Positions 16,910-25,098 of a stretch of DNA of 64,000 nt are shown piece after piece (positions within the stretch are counted from its first letter, which is position 1; each line of letters begins with the position of its first letter). The notes below the pieces were generated by a model. It ran no database searches. It was given only the letters and a program-made list of their open reading frames with translations, and was not told the DNA's origin. Made by a program: the position numbers and the translations under genes. The stretch comes from CAWANF01 sp963783355. Its GTDB lineage: Bacteria > Bacteroidota > Rhodothermia > Balneolales > DATFMH01. The stretch covers positions 868,001-932,000 of the forward strand of contig CAWANF010000001.1 in assembly GCA_963783355.1 (NCBI GenBank), in the 5' to 3' direction.

Positions 16910-18025
16910 ATGAGAATTGAACAATTTGAAATGGAGCGTATGCAATCGACCTGGGAAAACCTGGTTGATTACGACATGAGTGAGAGCGGAATCAGGGCTG
17001 TTTCATTAAATGAGCTTCGCAGGATGGGTTTTGATCTGGACGCTGTTTTAGACATGCCCTTGGGATATAGTCAATCGAATGGAACTATTGAACTTCGTGA
17101 ACTTATTTCCTCGTCTTATCCTGATTCGAAAATTGATAATATTGAAGTGACTAACGGGACCTCTGAGGCAAATTATTTATTATTACTTAGTATGTTGTCT
17201 GAAGGAGATGAAGTGGCACTTGAAATTCCTAATTATATGCAAATAAGAGGGATTGCAAAAAGCCTGGGTGCCAGGGTGAATACATTTTCACTGGATTTTG
17301 AAAACGAATGGGAACCGGATTGGGAGTCTTTCAATAACGCTGTAACGAACAAAACGAAACTGGTGTATCTTTCGAATCCGAATAACCCGACAGGCAAAGT
17401 TCTGAGTAGCGAAGCAATGCAGCGTATCATCGAACGATGTGAAGAAACGGGCGCTTATTTGATTGCCGATGAAGTATATATCGGTGCCGAACTTAACGGG
17501 GATCGAACAAAAAGTTTCTGGGAAATGAGCGATCGGGTTATTGTCACGAGTGGATTGTCCAAAGCGTATGGCATACCAGGGATAAGAATCGGCTGGATTG
17601 TTGGTCCGAAAGAGATCATTTACCAATGCTGGACCCAGCACGATTACATTACCATTGGCCCCAATAAATTATCAGACATAATTACCCGGACTGCTGTAAA
17701 AAAAGAAAATCGTGAAAAATTATATAGCCGGACCCGTAAAATTCTGGATGAAAACTATCCTGTTATGAGAGAATGGATTACTGGTTTCGGGGATACCTTC
17801 CACTTCCGGCAACCGGATGCCGGTGCTTTCTGTTTTCTGAATTATCATTCTGATGTTCCAAGCCTGGAATTTGTAAAGGCTGTCCTGGAAAATCAAAATA
17901 CATTGATTGTTCCGGGAACTCATTTCGGTACGGAAGGCTTTTTACGTATTTGGATGGGGGCTCAGCAGGATTATCTGAAAGAAGGTCTTCGCAGAATTGG
18001 AATTGAAGTAGAAAAAATATTTTAG
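16910..18025 (+). CDS. Class I/II aminotransferase (capreomycidine synthase-like subgroup)
   Basis: A 371-residue fold-type I PLP enzyme. It shows the PLP-contacting NPNNPTG (156-162), IADEVY (186-191) and the Schiff-base Lys218 in TSGLSKAYGIPGIRIGW, with the C-terminal carboxylate-binding Arg in EGFLRIWMG. The unusual N-terminus (MERMQSTWENLVDYDMSESG) is typical of a subgroup containing VioD-like capreomycidine synthases and many unassigned 'aspartate aminotransferases'. It is transcribed divergently from the dehydratase-OCD pair and 10 bp ahead of the homoserine dehydrogenase-like gene, so these two form an operon. The real substrate is unknown. Involvement of an amino acid semialdehyde is inferred from the neighbour. 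Confidence 0.75.
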   Translation: MRIEQFEMERMQSTWENLVDYDMSESGIRAVSLNELRRMGFDLDAVLDMPLGYSQSNGTIELRELISSSYPDSKIDNIEVTNGTSEANYLLLLSMLSEGDEVALEIPNYMQIRGIAKSLGARVNTFSLDFENEWEPDWESFNNAVTNKTKLVYLSNPNNPTGKVLSSEAMQRIIERCEETGAYLIADEVYIGAELNGDRTKSFWEMSDRVIVTSGLSKAYGIPGIRIGWIVGPKEIIYQCWTQHDYITIGPNKLSDIITRTAVKKENREKLYSRTRKILDENYPVMREWITGFGDTFHFRQPDAGAFCFLNYHSDVPSLEFVKAVLENQNTLIVPGTHFGTEGFLRIWMGAQQDYLKEGLRRIGIEVEKIF

Positions 18026-18035
18026 AAACGGGGCT

Positions 18036-19082
18036 ATGTCGGGATATAAATTGCTTTTCATTGGTTTCGGTAATGTTGGTCAGGCATTTGCCCGTTTTCT
18101 TTTAAACGCTGAACAGTTGGCTCATTTTGGTTTCCCGGATGTTAAAGTGGTTGGAATTATAACGAAATCAAGCGGCTGCCTGGTGAATGAAGATGGGCTG
18201 GATTTAAAGCGTGCATTGAAAGAAAAATCTACTGCCGGTAAATTTTTTGATACCAATCCCGATTGGACAGAAATGGCCAGCAATGAAATTATCTCTTCCA
18301 TTTCCTCTGATATTTTGATTGAAATGTCTTCATTGAATATCATATCGGGACAGCCGGCTATAAAGCATATTCAATGGGCCTTTGAACATAAAATGCATGT
18401 TATATCAATCAATAAAGGCCCGATCGCTTTTGCGTATCGCGAGCTCATGGATTTAGCTCATTTAAATGATCGCAGATTATTGTTTGAGGGTACGGTTATG
18501 GACGGAACGCCTGTTTTTAATATGGTTCGGGATCACCTTGAGGGGTGTAAAATTACCGGGTTCAGGGGAATTTTGAACAGCACTTCTAATTTCATCCTTG
18601 GCGAAATGGAGCAGGGATTTACGTTGGAAAATGCTGTAAGAAAGGCTCAGGATATTGGTTTTGCCGAAACGGATCCATCATTTGATATTTTGGGATGGGA
18701 TTCTGCTTTTAAAACGGCGATTTTGTTAAATGTTCTTATGGATGCTCGATGTACTCCACAAGACATAGAACGCAATGGAATTGAATTAATTGAAATGTCT
18801 GAAATTAAAGTGGCTTTGAATGCGAATAAACGGCTGAAATTAGTCTGTGAAGGATATATAAATGATGGAGAAGCTAAGGGAAGTGTTCAGCCGGTAGCCA
18901 TTTCTCATGATGATATGCTATCAAATATTAATGGCACATCTTCGATTCTTACTTTGCAGACGGATTGGATGGGAGACGTTACGATAGTAGAACATCATCC
19001 TGAATTGAAACAAACGTTATATGCTGTTCTTTCGGATTTAAAATGGATTTTCAGGGAAAGGTTTACAGTGAAAAGTAATTAG
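18036..19082 (+). CDS. Homoserine dehydrogenase-like oxidoreductase
   Basis: A 348-residue protein built like the catalytic part of homoserine dehydrogenase, without ACT or aspartokinase domains. The Rossmann motif is GFGNVG (10-15), GILNSTSNFILGEM replaces the usual GILNGTTNFIL, and KAQDIGFAETDPSFDILGWDS includes the conserved ETDP...D..G.D substrate-binding stretch. Homoserine dehydrogenases reduce aspartate semialdehyde to homoserine. The Asn-Ser-Thr substitution and the amino-acid cluster context allow another semialdehyde or amino alcohol. It starts 10 nt after the aminotransferase stop. No lysC, thrB or thrC lies nearby, so this does not look like the standard threonine operon. Confidence 0.78.
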   Translation: MSGYKLLFIGFGNVGQAFARFLLNAEQLAHFGFPDVKVVGIITKSSGCLVNEDGLDLKRALKEKSTAGKFFDTNPDWTEMASNEIISSISSDILIEMSSLNIISGQPAIKHIQWAFEHKMHVISINKGPIAFAYRELMDLAHLNDRRLLFEGTVMDGTPVFNMVRDHLEGCKITGFRGILNSTSNFILGEMEQGFTLENAVRKAQDIGFAETDPSFDILGWDSAFKTAILLNVLMDARCTPQDIERNGIELIEMSEIKVALNANKRLKLVCEGYINDGEAKGSVQPVAISHDDMLSNINGTSSILTLQTDWMGDVTIVEHHPELKQTLYAVLSDLKWIFRERFTVKSN

Positions 19083-19286
19083 TAATCAGTGTTTTGATAT
19101 TCTAACCTCTGAAATTTTTACGAAATAAGCCTGGGAACATCCTGAATTAGGATAAAAATAAAACAAATCTGACGCCAGGGAACAAAATGTCTTGTCGCAA
19201 AATAATTTAAGACAATTTTGTGTGAAATGTTTAAATCCACTATGTAAATTAGAGCGCAAAATGAAACTTAATATGAAATTTGAGTA

Positions 19287-20354
19287 ATGAAAACAGATCG
19301 ACTTGTTGCAATTTGGCTATTGGCCGGATGCGTCCTCATAATGGCTATGATATCTATTGGTGCTATCACACGTTTAACCGGTTCCGGACTTTCCATTGTT
19401 GAATGGGATGTTGTTACGGGAACAGTGCCTCCACTAAATCATGCAGAATGGGAAAAAGCTTTCCGTGAATACAAACAGTCGCCGCAGTACAAGGATGTGA
19501 ACAGTGGCATGGATTTGGCTTCTTTCAAGTCGATATTTTGGTGGGAATATGCTCATCGTTTGCTCGGACGCTTCATCGGAATGTTTTTCATTTTCCAACT
19601 CGCCTTTTTTTATTACCGGAAGCAATTGAGCCAGGGAATGGTAAAAAAATACATAATTATCATCCTGGGCGTCGGTGCCGTGGGGGCATGGGGCTGGTTC
19701 ATGGTGAAAAGCGGGTTAATCAATGTGCCGCGCGTAAGCCCGTATCGTCTGGCTATTCATTTGTCGCTGGCATTGACGTTGTTCAGTTTCATTTTGTGGA
19801 CAGCCCTCGATTTGCTTCATCCCCAAAAGTCATCGGAAATGAAACCTGAATCCAGAACGCTGATGAGAAAATTATCGACCGGAATATTGGTATTACTGGC
19901 ATTTCAAATATTTTTCGGGGGTCTGATGTCCGGTTTAAGGGGAGCCATCACATTTCACAGTTTTCCATTGATGAATGGCCGTTTGGTGCCTCTAAACATG
20001 TTTTTTATGTCACCTTTTTTTGTGAATATTTTTGAAAACCCAAATTTGGTCAACTTTATACATCGGACACTTCCATATTTCATCACCCTGTTGATTTTTA
20101 TTTTATGGTGGAAAGGGCGTAAGGAACTGGTATCGGAACGCTTAAAGATTGTAAGCAATCTTTTGCCGTTGATGGTGCTCATTCAAATATCTTTGGGAGC
20201 CATTACGGTTTTGAAAAGTTTTGGAACCGTTCCGGTATTCTGGGGAGCGATACATCAGGCCGGGGCGGTCATTTTATTGATACTCATATTGATTATGGTA
20301 AATCAGTTACAAGAATCCAGGATCAATCAAAAGAAAAAAAAGGTCGTCATTTAA
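19287..20354 (+). CDS. ctaA: Heme A synthase, COX15/CtaA family
   Basis: A 355-residue inner-membrane protein with about eight transmembrane helices. It oxidises the C8 methyl group of heme O to make heme A for aa3-type cytochrome oxidases. Family signatures are IGAITRLTGSGLSIVEWDVVTG in the first helix and loop, FWWEYAHRLLGR (near 90, with a heme-ligand His), YRLAIHLSLAL (near 153), FIHRTLPYF (near 262) and GAIHQAGAV (near 328). The four conserved His residues are present. The long first loop with WEKAFREYKQSPQYK marks the COX15 (type 2) subgroup. No oxidase genes lie nearby. The gene ends in an 8-bp overlap with a convergent lipoprotein gene. Confidence 0.9.
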   Translation: MKTDRLVAIWLLAGCVLIMAMISIGAITRLTGSGLSIVEWDVVTGTVPPLNHAEWEKAFREYKQSPQYKDVNSGMDLASFKSIFWWEYAHRLLGRFIGMFFIFQLAFFYYRKQLSQGMVKKYIIIILGVGAVGAWGWFMVKSGLINVPRVSPYRLAIHLSLALTLFSFILWTALDLLHPQKSSEMKPESRTLMRKLSTGILVLLAFQIFFGGLMSGLRGAITFHSFPLMNGRLVPLNMFFMSPFFVNIFENPNLVNFIHRTLPYFITLLIFILWWKGRKELVSERLKIVSNLLPLMVLIQISLGAITVLKSFGTVPVFWGAIHQAGAVILLILILIMVNQLQESRINQKKKKVVI

Positions 20355-20865
20355 TTTGCTGTACAGTAAAATTGTGATCAATCTTTTTATCGATTAAACC
20401 TTTGTTCGTTTTCACTTTTACCGACATCTGAACACTCCAGGTCGTATCATTGAGTTTCTTTCCCGTGATAACTCCCGTATTGATACTTTTTTGTATCAGT
20501 GAATCGCTGTCCTGCATATAATATCCATGAACAGAATCAATCTGAGTATTTTTATAACTGAAAGAAGAAAGATTTGGATTAACCTGGAAGACAATACTTT
20601 CTGAATTGCTGTTTGGGTCGGTTTGGTTTGTTTCTGGAATATGATTAAAAGAAAAAACAAGATTATCACCTTCAACAATACTGTAATTATTTATTTTTGT
20701 ACTGTCGTTGGGTTGGAGGAATGTCGTTTTGATAATTTGACGCTCCCTGAGGATTCGATAAATGCGTGATTTGTCAGCAGAGGTATGGCTACAACCGATC
20801 ATACTGATAAGCAAAAATGTTCCTATGAATAGATTTGAAGAAACAATCCTGATGCTTTTTTCCAT
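20347..20865 (-). CDS. Lipoprotein of unknown function
   Basis: A 172-residue protein with a lipobox (LLISMIGC, Cys near 25). The mature part is polar and beta-rich, with Ser/Asn-rich stretches (PETNQTDPNSNSES) and no catalytic motif. The C-terminus has alternating Lys and hydrophobic residues (SVQMSVKVKTNKGL), typical of a beta-sandwich. It is convergent with ctaA, overlapping its stop by 8 bp, so the two transcripts are antisense at their 3' ends. No family was recognised. Confidence 0.55.
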   Translation of the reverse strand: MEKSIRIVSSNLFIGTFLLISMIGCSHTSADKSRIYRILRERQIIKTTFLQPNDSTKINNYSIVEGDNLVFSFNHIPETNQTDPNSNSESIVFQVNPNLSSFSYKNTQIDSVHGYYMQDSDSLIQKSINTGVITGKKLNDTTWSVQMSVKVKTNKGLIDKKIDHNFTVQQIK

Positions 20866-21147
20866 TTTCCTGTCCGTAATTGAAGGAAATATTTCCTTTC
20901 TTCTTTAATACCTGTAGTTCATATTGAGTTATGATAAGCCATAAAATAATTAATTACGAGTTTTGAAATGTAAAATGCCTTTTAAGTTGATTGGCCCTTA
21001 TTGAAATAAATAGTTGGTTTAATATTATGGTATATAGTGATTTAGAAACGAATATTTATATGGATATTATAGTTCATTCGTTGATCTGTCCGTGAATTTT
21101 AAAGTTTTATAAAAGACGCATAGAAAATTTAAAAACTGGAATTAGTC

Positions 21148-21978
21148 ATGAAACGTAAATACAATTATTTGCTGCTCTTATTAGGTATAAGCTTAGCTTT
21201 TTCAGCATGTGGGAAAATGAAATCCGGAAATGGAAATGAAAGTCAGGAGAAAAACGATAATATGCCTGGCTATATACAAAAAAATTATCAATCGATGACA
21301 GCAGGTTTCGACACCCTGAAAAAAGATATGCCGCAGGGAATGCAACGGCTGTATCATCAAATTCAGCATCATTATATGGTTATGCAAAAGGAGAGTGTTC
21401 CGAAACAAAACGGACACATGATGAAGAATGGAAAGGGCATGAGAAACCGCAAACTTAATGAAATGAACCAGGAAATGATGGCTATGAATTATGGAATGCA
21501 AAGAGTCCGGGAAATGAATTCAATGCGTTCCATGATGGGTGCAAACATGATGATGGGAAATGATAATAGCGACACAACAGGGATAGAATCTTCAGGTAAT
21601 GTCGGAGAAGGTGCTCATTTATTTAAAGAATACTGCTCGTCGTGTCATGGTTCCAATGGGCAGGGCATCAGTGGCGTTTTTCCACCGGTCAGGGGTTCTG
21701 GAATCGTAGCAGGAGATAAAATAACCGTTATCAAAATTCTGTTAGATGGGCTGCAGGGAGACATCAAAGTTCATAATAATCATTACAATAGTGTGATGCC
21801 CGCATTTGGTGCACGGCTCAGTGATGCTCAAATTGTCGATATTTTATCCATATTACGTGCCATGCCCGGGAATCAGGCTGGTAAAATTAGTGAAAAGGAT
21901 GTTAGTGATGTAAGGAATAATGTGAAAAACAGAACAAAGCCCTGGTCTCCTAAAGAACTAGGCTTAAGCAGTAATTGA
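21148..21978 (+). CDS. Met-rich cytochrome c lipoprotein
   Basis: A 276-residue lipoprotein (lipobox LAFSAC, Cys21) in two parts. Residues 22-140 hold about 22 methionines plus several His (HQIQHHYMVMQ, EMNQEMMAMNYGM, GANMMMG), a composition typical of copper-binding segments. Residues 150-255 form a class I cytochrome c with CSSCH (163-167) and a probable axial Met217 in SVMPAFGARLSD. The cytochrome domain looks like those that feed terminal oxidases. A Met-rich copper-handling segment joined to an electron-transfer heme is unusual and suggests a link to copper stress or oxidase maturation. The gene is monocistronic with a strong terminator at 22044. Confidence 0.75.
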   Translation: MKRKYNYLLLLLGISLAFSACGKMKSGNGNESQEKNDNMPGYIQKNYQSMTAGFDTLKKDMPQGMQRLYHQIQHHYMVMQKESVPKQNGHMMKNGKGMRNRKLNEMNQEMMAMNYGMQRVREMNSMRSMMGANMMMGNDNSDTTGIESSGNVGEGAHLFKEYCSSCHGSNGQGISGVFPPVRGSGIVAGDKITVIKILLDGLQGDIKVHNNHYNSVMPAFGARLSDAQIVDILSILRAMPGNQAGKISEKDVSDVRNNVKNRTKPWSPKELGLSSN

Positions 21979-22043
21979 TTGAATAGAAAAATCTCCTGAT
22001 GGACAAACAGGAATTTGGATTCCGGGATCAGGACTTAAAAATA

Positions 22044-22080
22044 CCCGGCATAATACCTTATGCCGGGCTAATCCGTTTTT
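22044..22080 (+). terminator. Terminator after cytochrome c gene
   Basis: Perfect 10-bp arms CCCGGCATAA (22044-22053) and TTATGCCGGG (22058-22067) enclose a 4-nt loop, and a T5 run follows 8 nt later. On the minus strand the hairpin is followed by TATTTTTA, so it may act in both directions. Confidence 0.75.
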
Positions 22081-22240
22081 GAATACCAATCATGAAACAT
22101 TACGTTTCCACCCAGAATGGGGATTTCTGATACTCATACACGGAGTTTAAATTTCTACCAGTAACTTAAATCCCGATTAAATTGGTTGTTTAAAGGAAAT
22201 TCCGACACAAAATGCGCGAAATTCTGATGAGCATTCGTAA

Positions 22241-22275
22241 GGGAATCCATCACCCTTAAAGTTCGTGTGATTCCC
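22241..22275. repeat. Inverted repeat near the DUF892 operon end
   Basis: GGGAATC (22241-22247) and GATTCCC (22269-22275) flank a loop with a further partial CAC/GTG pairing. It lies just after the last gene of the minus-strand ferritin-like operon but has no T-run on that strand, so a termination role is uncertain. Confidence 0.4.
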
Positions 22276-22280
22276 TGATT

Positions 22281-22472
22281 TTATTCGTCTCCCATCGCTT
22301 TTTTATGAATCATCTCTTCCGAAACAACAATGGTCCCGGAGGATGAAACATAGATATCGGATCTTTTTTCAGCACCGATATAAAAATGAATTTCTCCGTC
22401 TCGTACTTTAAAATAATCGGCATCAATATATACGATTTCCCCGCTATTGGTTATGACAGCGTAAATCTTCAT
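22281..22472 (-). CDS. Small protein, last gene of DUF892 operon
   Basis: A 63-residue soluble ORF, MKIYAVITNSGEIVYIDADYF, predicted to be an all-beta strand-turn protein (DGEIHFYIGA, SSGTIVVSEE). It starts 21 bp after the stop of the second ferritin-like gene and runs in the same direction, so it is probably the third gene of that operon. No family was recognised. Confidence 0.5.
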   Translation of the reverse strand: MKIYAVITNSGEIVYIDADYFKVRDGEIHFYIGAEKRSDIYVSSSGTIVVSEEMIHKKAMGDE

Positions 22473-22493
22473 AATTGTTCAATAGAATTTTAC

Positions 22494-23003
22494 TCAGGCA
22501 AGTGCTGTTCGTTTCGCTTTGATATTTATCTTTTCCTCGGCCAGTCTGGTCAAATCCAGGTCAGACCGTTTCTCCTCCCGCAAGGTGTCGAGAAATGTAG
22601 CGGCGGTATCATCAAGATGTAAAGCCCGGGCATAAGCAATAGCTGTTCCGTAACAGGCTATTTCGTAATGATTAATTTTTTGCAGCGAAATAACGATGAC
22701 CGCATCTCTGACTTCCGGATCGGCACTGCGATCGATAAGTTCCATCGCTGATTTAATCAGCGTTTTCATGACCTTGCACTGCTCACCTAAAGGTTTGATA
22801 TCCATTTGTTTGAATACAAACTCCAATCTCTTTAACTGAGCTTTGGTCTCACGAATATGGAAATCAACAAGGTCTTCCAGTTCGGTAGTATATACTTTTT
22901 CCCGCCATTTCGGTAATGCCACCAGCTCTTGTAATTCGCCATTGTACAGGTCCCGGGTTTGCTCAATTAGCAGGTCATTTAAAGTGATAATTTTTTCCAT
23001 CAT
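22494..23003 (-). CDS. DUF892 (YciE/YciF-type) ferritin-like protein, copy 2
   Basis: A 169-residue four-helix ferritin-like protein of the DUF892 family. It opens ITLNDLLIEQTRDLYNGELQ, carries paired Glu and His positions in HIRETKAQLKRLEFVF and KINHYEIACYGTAIAYA, and ends EEKRSDLDLTRLAEEKIN. The Glu/His pattern matches the di-metal site. Family members are induced by osmotic or oxidative stress. It lies 31 bp downstream of a paralogue with the same architecture, a clear tandem duplication. The later gene is more diverged. Confidence 0.8.
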   Translation of the reverse strand: MMEKIITLNDLLIEQTRDLYNGELQELVALPKWREKVYTTELEDLVDFHIRETKAQLKRLEFVFKQMDIKPLGEQCKVMKTLIKSAMELIDRSADPEVRDAVIVISLQKINHYEIACYGTAIAYARALHLDDTAATFLDTLREEKRSDLDLTRLAEEKINIKAKRTALA

Positions 23004-23034
23004 ATTTTAAGTTTAGTTAAGAAATCAGGTCTGT

Positions 23035-23541
23035 TTAACTCACAATTGGACTTCTGGCTTTCGTATTGATGCTCTTTTCTGCGATTTTTGTGAGTTCGAG
23101 ATCAGCCTTTTTTTCTTCTTCAAGTGTTTGATTGAAAATATATGCCAGGTTATCCATACCGAGTGTTTTGGCATAGGCAATGACTGATCCGTAACCTGCT
23201 ATTTCACAATGGTTGATATGTTGTAATGAGGTTATAAGTCCGGCATCAAGGACTTCCGGATCGTTGCATCTTTTGATTAGTCCGGAAGTCTCATCAATCA
23301 GGGCCGACATCGTTTTACAACGTTCCCCAACCGGTGACAAATCGAGCATTCTGAATATGGTATTCAGGCGATCGATTTGAATTCTGGTTTCATCTATATG
23401 ATGCTTTATAAGGCTCTTTAGCTCAGGAGATGTCACCTTTTCCAAAATAGTAGGTATAGCTTTAGTTTGTTGCATTTCGCCATCGTAAATATCCTGAGCC
23501 TGTTCTACGAATAAATCTTTTAATGTTGTGATTTTATCCAT
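23035..23541 (-). CDS. DUF892 (YciE/YciF-type) ferritin-like protein, copy 1
   Basis: The 168-residue first gene of the operon. It shares with copy 2 the TLKDLFVEQAQDIYDGE opening, the HHIDETRIQIDRLNTIFRML helix, the QHINHCEIAGYGSVIAYAKTL helix carrying the metal-ligand residues and the EEEKKADLELTKIAEKSIN end. It is expected to be a cytosolic dimeric di-iron or di-manganese protein with a stress-related role. Together with copy 2 and the small downstream ORF it forms a three-gene operon opposite the GroEL fragment. Confidence 0.8.
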   Translation of the reverse strand: MDKITTLKDLFVEQAQDIYDGEMQQTKAIPTILEKVTSPELKSLIKHHIDETRIQIDRLNTIFRMLDLSPVGERCKTMSALIDETSGLIKRCNDPEVLDAGLITSLQHINHCEIAGYGSVIAYAKTLGMDNLAYIFNQTLEEEKKADLELTKIAEKSINTKARSPIVS

Positions 23542-23741
23542 GGTTGCTCTCTTGTGGATTTGATAAATAGATTTCCTTCACTAATAAGTTACATGGAAAC
23601 AGATAAGCTATGATTAAGTGTAATCTTACGTTTCCTGTACGAAAATTCGGAAAGCCGGTGTAATGGTTTCTACCAGTAAATGATTATTTGATGTTTTCAA
23701 AATATCGGATGGAACATTAATGATAAACGTATCAGGAAGTT

Positions 23742-24047
23742 TTGGAAACTCCGGTGTTAAGGTATGTATCATCTAAAAACGGCAAAGGTAGTTATGGTTT
23801 TGATGCCGCAAAGAACAATTGTGTCGAACTGGTTGAAACCGGAATAATCGATCCGGCAAAAGTCGTTCGGATAGCTCTTGAAAATGCCGTCTCCTTAGCC
23901 GGCGTTTTATTGCTTACCGAGGTAACGAGGACGGAGCTTTCGGAAGAAAACCATGAAGAAAAACACACAACCGGTATGTCGTATATGGAATATCATTTTA
24001 AAGAAATTTGGATATTTCTTACTGATTTTCGATCAGGTGTTTGGTGA
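23742..24047 (+). pseudogene. GroEL C-terminal fragment (relic)
   Basis: The frame (from a TTG at 23742) encodes KNGKGSYGFDAAKNNCVELV, then ETGIIDPAKVVRIALENA and VSLAGVLLLTEV. This is the equatorial-domain end of the GroEL chaperonin, roughly its residues 470-525. Past this point the sequence decays (HEEKHTTGMSYMEYH, with only a trace of the GGM tail) into unrelated residues. The upstream 100 bp show only a weak, frame-shifted echo (NVSGSFGNSGVKV). The preceding 450 residues and groES are absent, so it is a remnant of a deleted or recombined groEL copy. A functional groEL must be elsewhere. Confidence 0.85.
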
Positions 24048-24225
24048 AATCTTTTAAATGATTCCGTACAATTTGTTTAAGTACAGGAACCTTTCAGGTT
24101 AAAAAAATGATTAATACTTGTAATGTTCCTGATTATAAATTGAATTATAGCCTGTTGACGTATATAATGTTTCAACGAGTTCAGGGGATTTTATTTTAAA
24201 CATACACAAAGCAACGGCTGTGTAA

Positions 24226-24233
24226 TATCTTTA
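24226..24233 (+). promoter_or_regulatory. Possible Bacteroidota-type -7 element
   Basis: TATCTTTA, near the TAnnTTTG consensus, lies 26 nt before the ATG at 24260. No convincing -33 TTG element is seen. Confidence 0.3.
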
Positions 24234-24259
24234 CGTTGTATTAGAAAAAGGATGGAAAA

Positions 24260-25027
24260 ATGGATGTAAATGATGAACGTTTGACCAACCGAAGACCGTC
24301 GTGGTTTGCATTAATCAGTTTTACGATCGCTATTATAGCGATTATTATATTTACCATTTCAGGATATGGATATCAATGGAAAATATGGGGTCTGGGAACG
24401 GGTTTTAAACTGCTTACATGGGGAACATATCTGTCAATGTTTGGAATTTTAGTCACATTGATTAGTATGATTATTACACGTCCTGGAAGTAAAAAAAGTG
24501 GTTTTGGATTATCTTTATTCGGTTTATTGATATGCCTGGCAATAACGGGTACTGCTATGTTTTTTTATCACCGTGCCACATCGGCACCACCGATTCATGA
24601 TATTACTACAGATACGGTGAATCCACCTCAGTTTAAAGCGGTTTTGCCTTTGCGAAAAAATGCTCCAAATGGTTCCGATTACGGTGGAGCTAAAGTGGCT
24701 CAACAGCAACATGAGTTTTATCCCGATATTCGTCCGGTGATATTGGATGTGCCACCAGGAGTTGCTTACCAACGTTCATTAAAAGCCGCACATGAAATGC
24801 GTTGGTGGAAAATTCAGGCAGCGGATTCATTAGAAGGAAGGATAGAAGCAACCTCGACAATTCCCTGGTTTGGTTTCAAAGATGATATTGTGGTTCGAAT
24901 TGATACAACCCAATCGGGTGGGAGCCGGATCGATGTACGGTCAATGTCCAGATTGGGAAAGAGTGATATCGGAGAAAATGCCCGTCGTGTAAGAAGTTAC
25001 ATCGCTAAAATCGAAGATCAGGATTAG
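24260..25027 (+). CDS. Membrane protein with DUF1499 domain
   Basis: A 255-residue protein with three N-terminal membrane helices (about residues 15-36, 48-74 and 84-104). They are followed by a 130-residue extracytoplasmic domain from VILDVPPGVAYQRSLKAA to VRSYIAKIED. The latter matches DUF1499: the GRIEATSTIPWFGFKDDIVVRI core and SRIDVRSMSRLGKSDIGENARRVR end are characteristic. DUF1499 has no established function. The gene is monocistronic with its own terminator at 25056. Confidence 0.75.
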   Translation: MDVNDERLTNRRPSWFALISFTIAIIAIIIFTISGYGYQWKIWGLGTGFKLLTWGTYLSMFGILVTLISMIITRPGSKKSGFGLSLFGLLICLAITGTAMFFYHRATSAPPIHDITTDTVNPPQFKAVLPLRKNAPNGSDYGGAKVAQQQHEFYPDIRPVILDVPPGVAYQRSLKAAHEMRWWKIQAADSLEGRIEATSTIPWFGFKDDIVVRIDTTQSGGSRIDVRSMSRLGKSDIGENARRVRSYIAKIEDQD

Positions 25028-25055
25028 ACTTACTAACGCAGTAGAAATAATTTTG

Positions 25056-25090
25056 AAGCAGGGATTTCAATTTTGAGATCCCTGCTTTTT
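25056..25090 (+). terminator. Terminator after DUF1499 gene
   Basis: Arms AAGCAGGGAT (25056-25065) and ATCCCTGCTT enclose a 12-nt loop and end in a T5 run at 25086-25090. Confidence 0.9.
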
Positions 25091-25098
25091 AAATTCAT

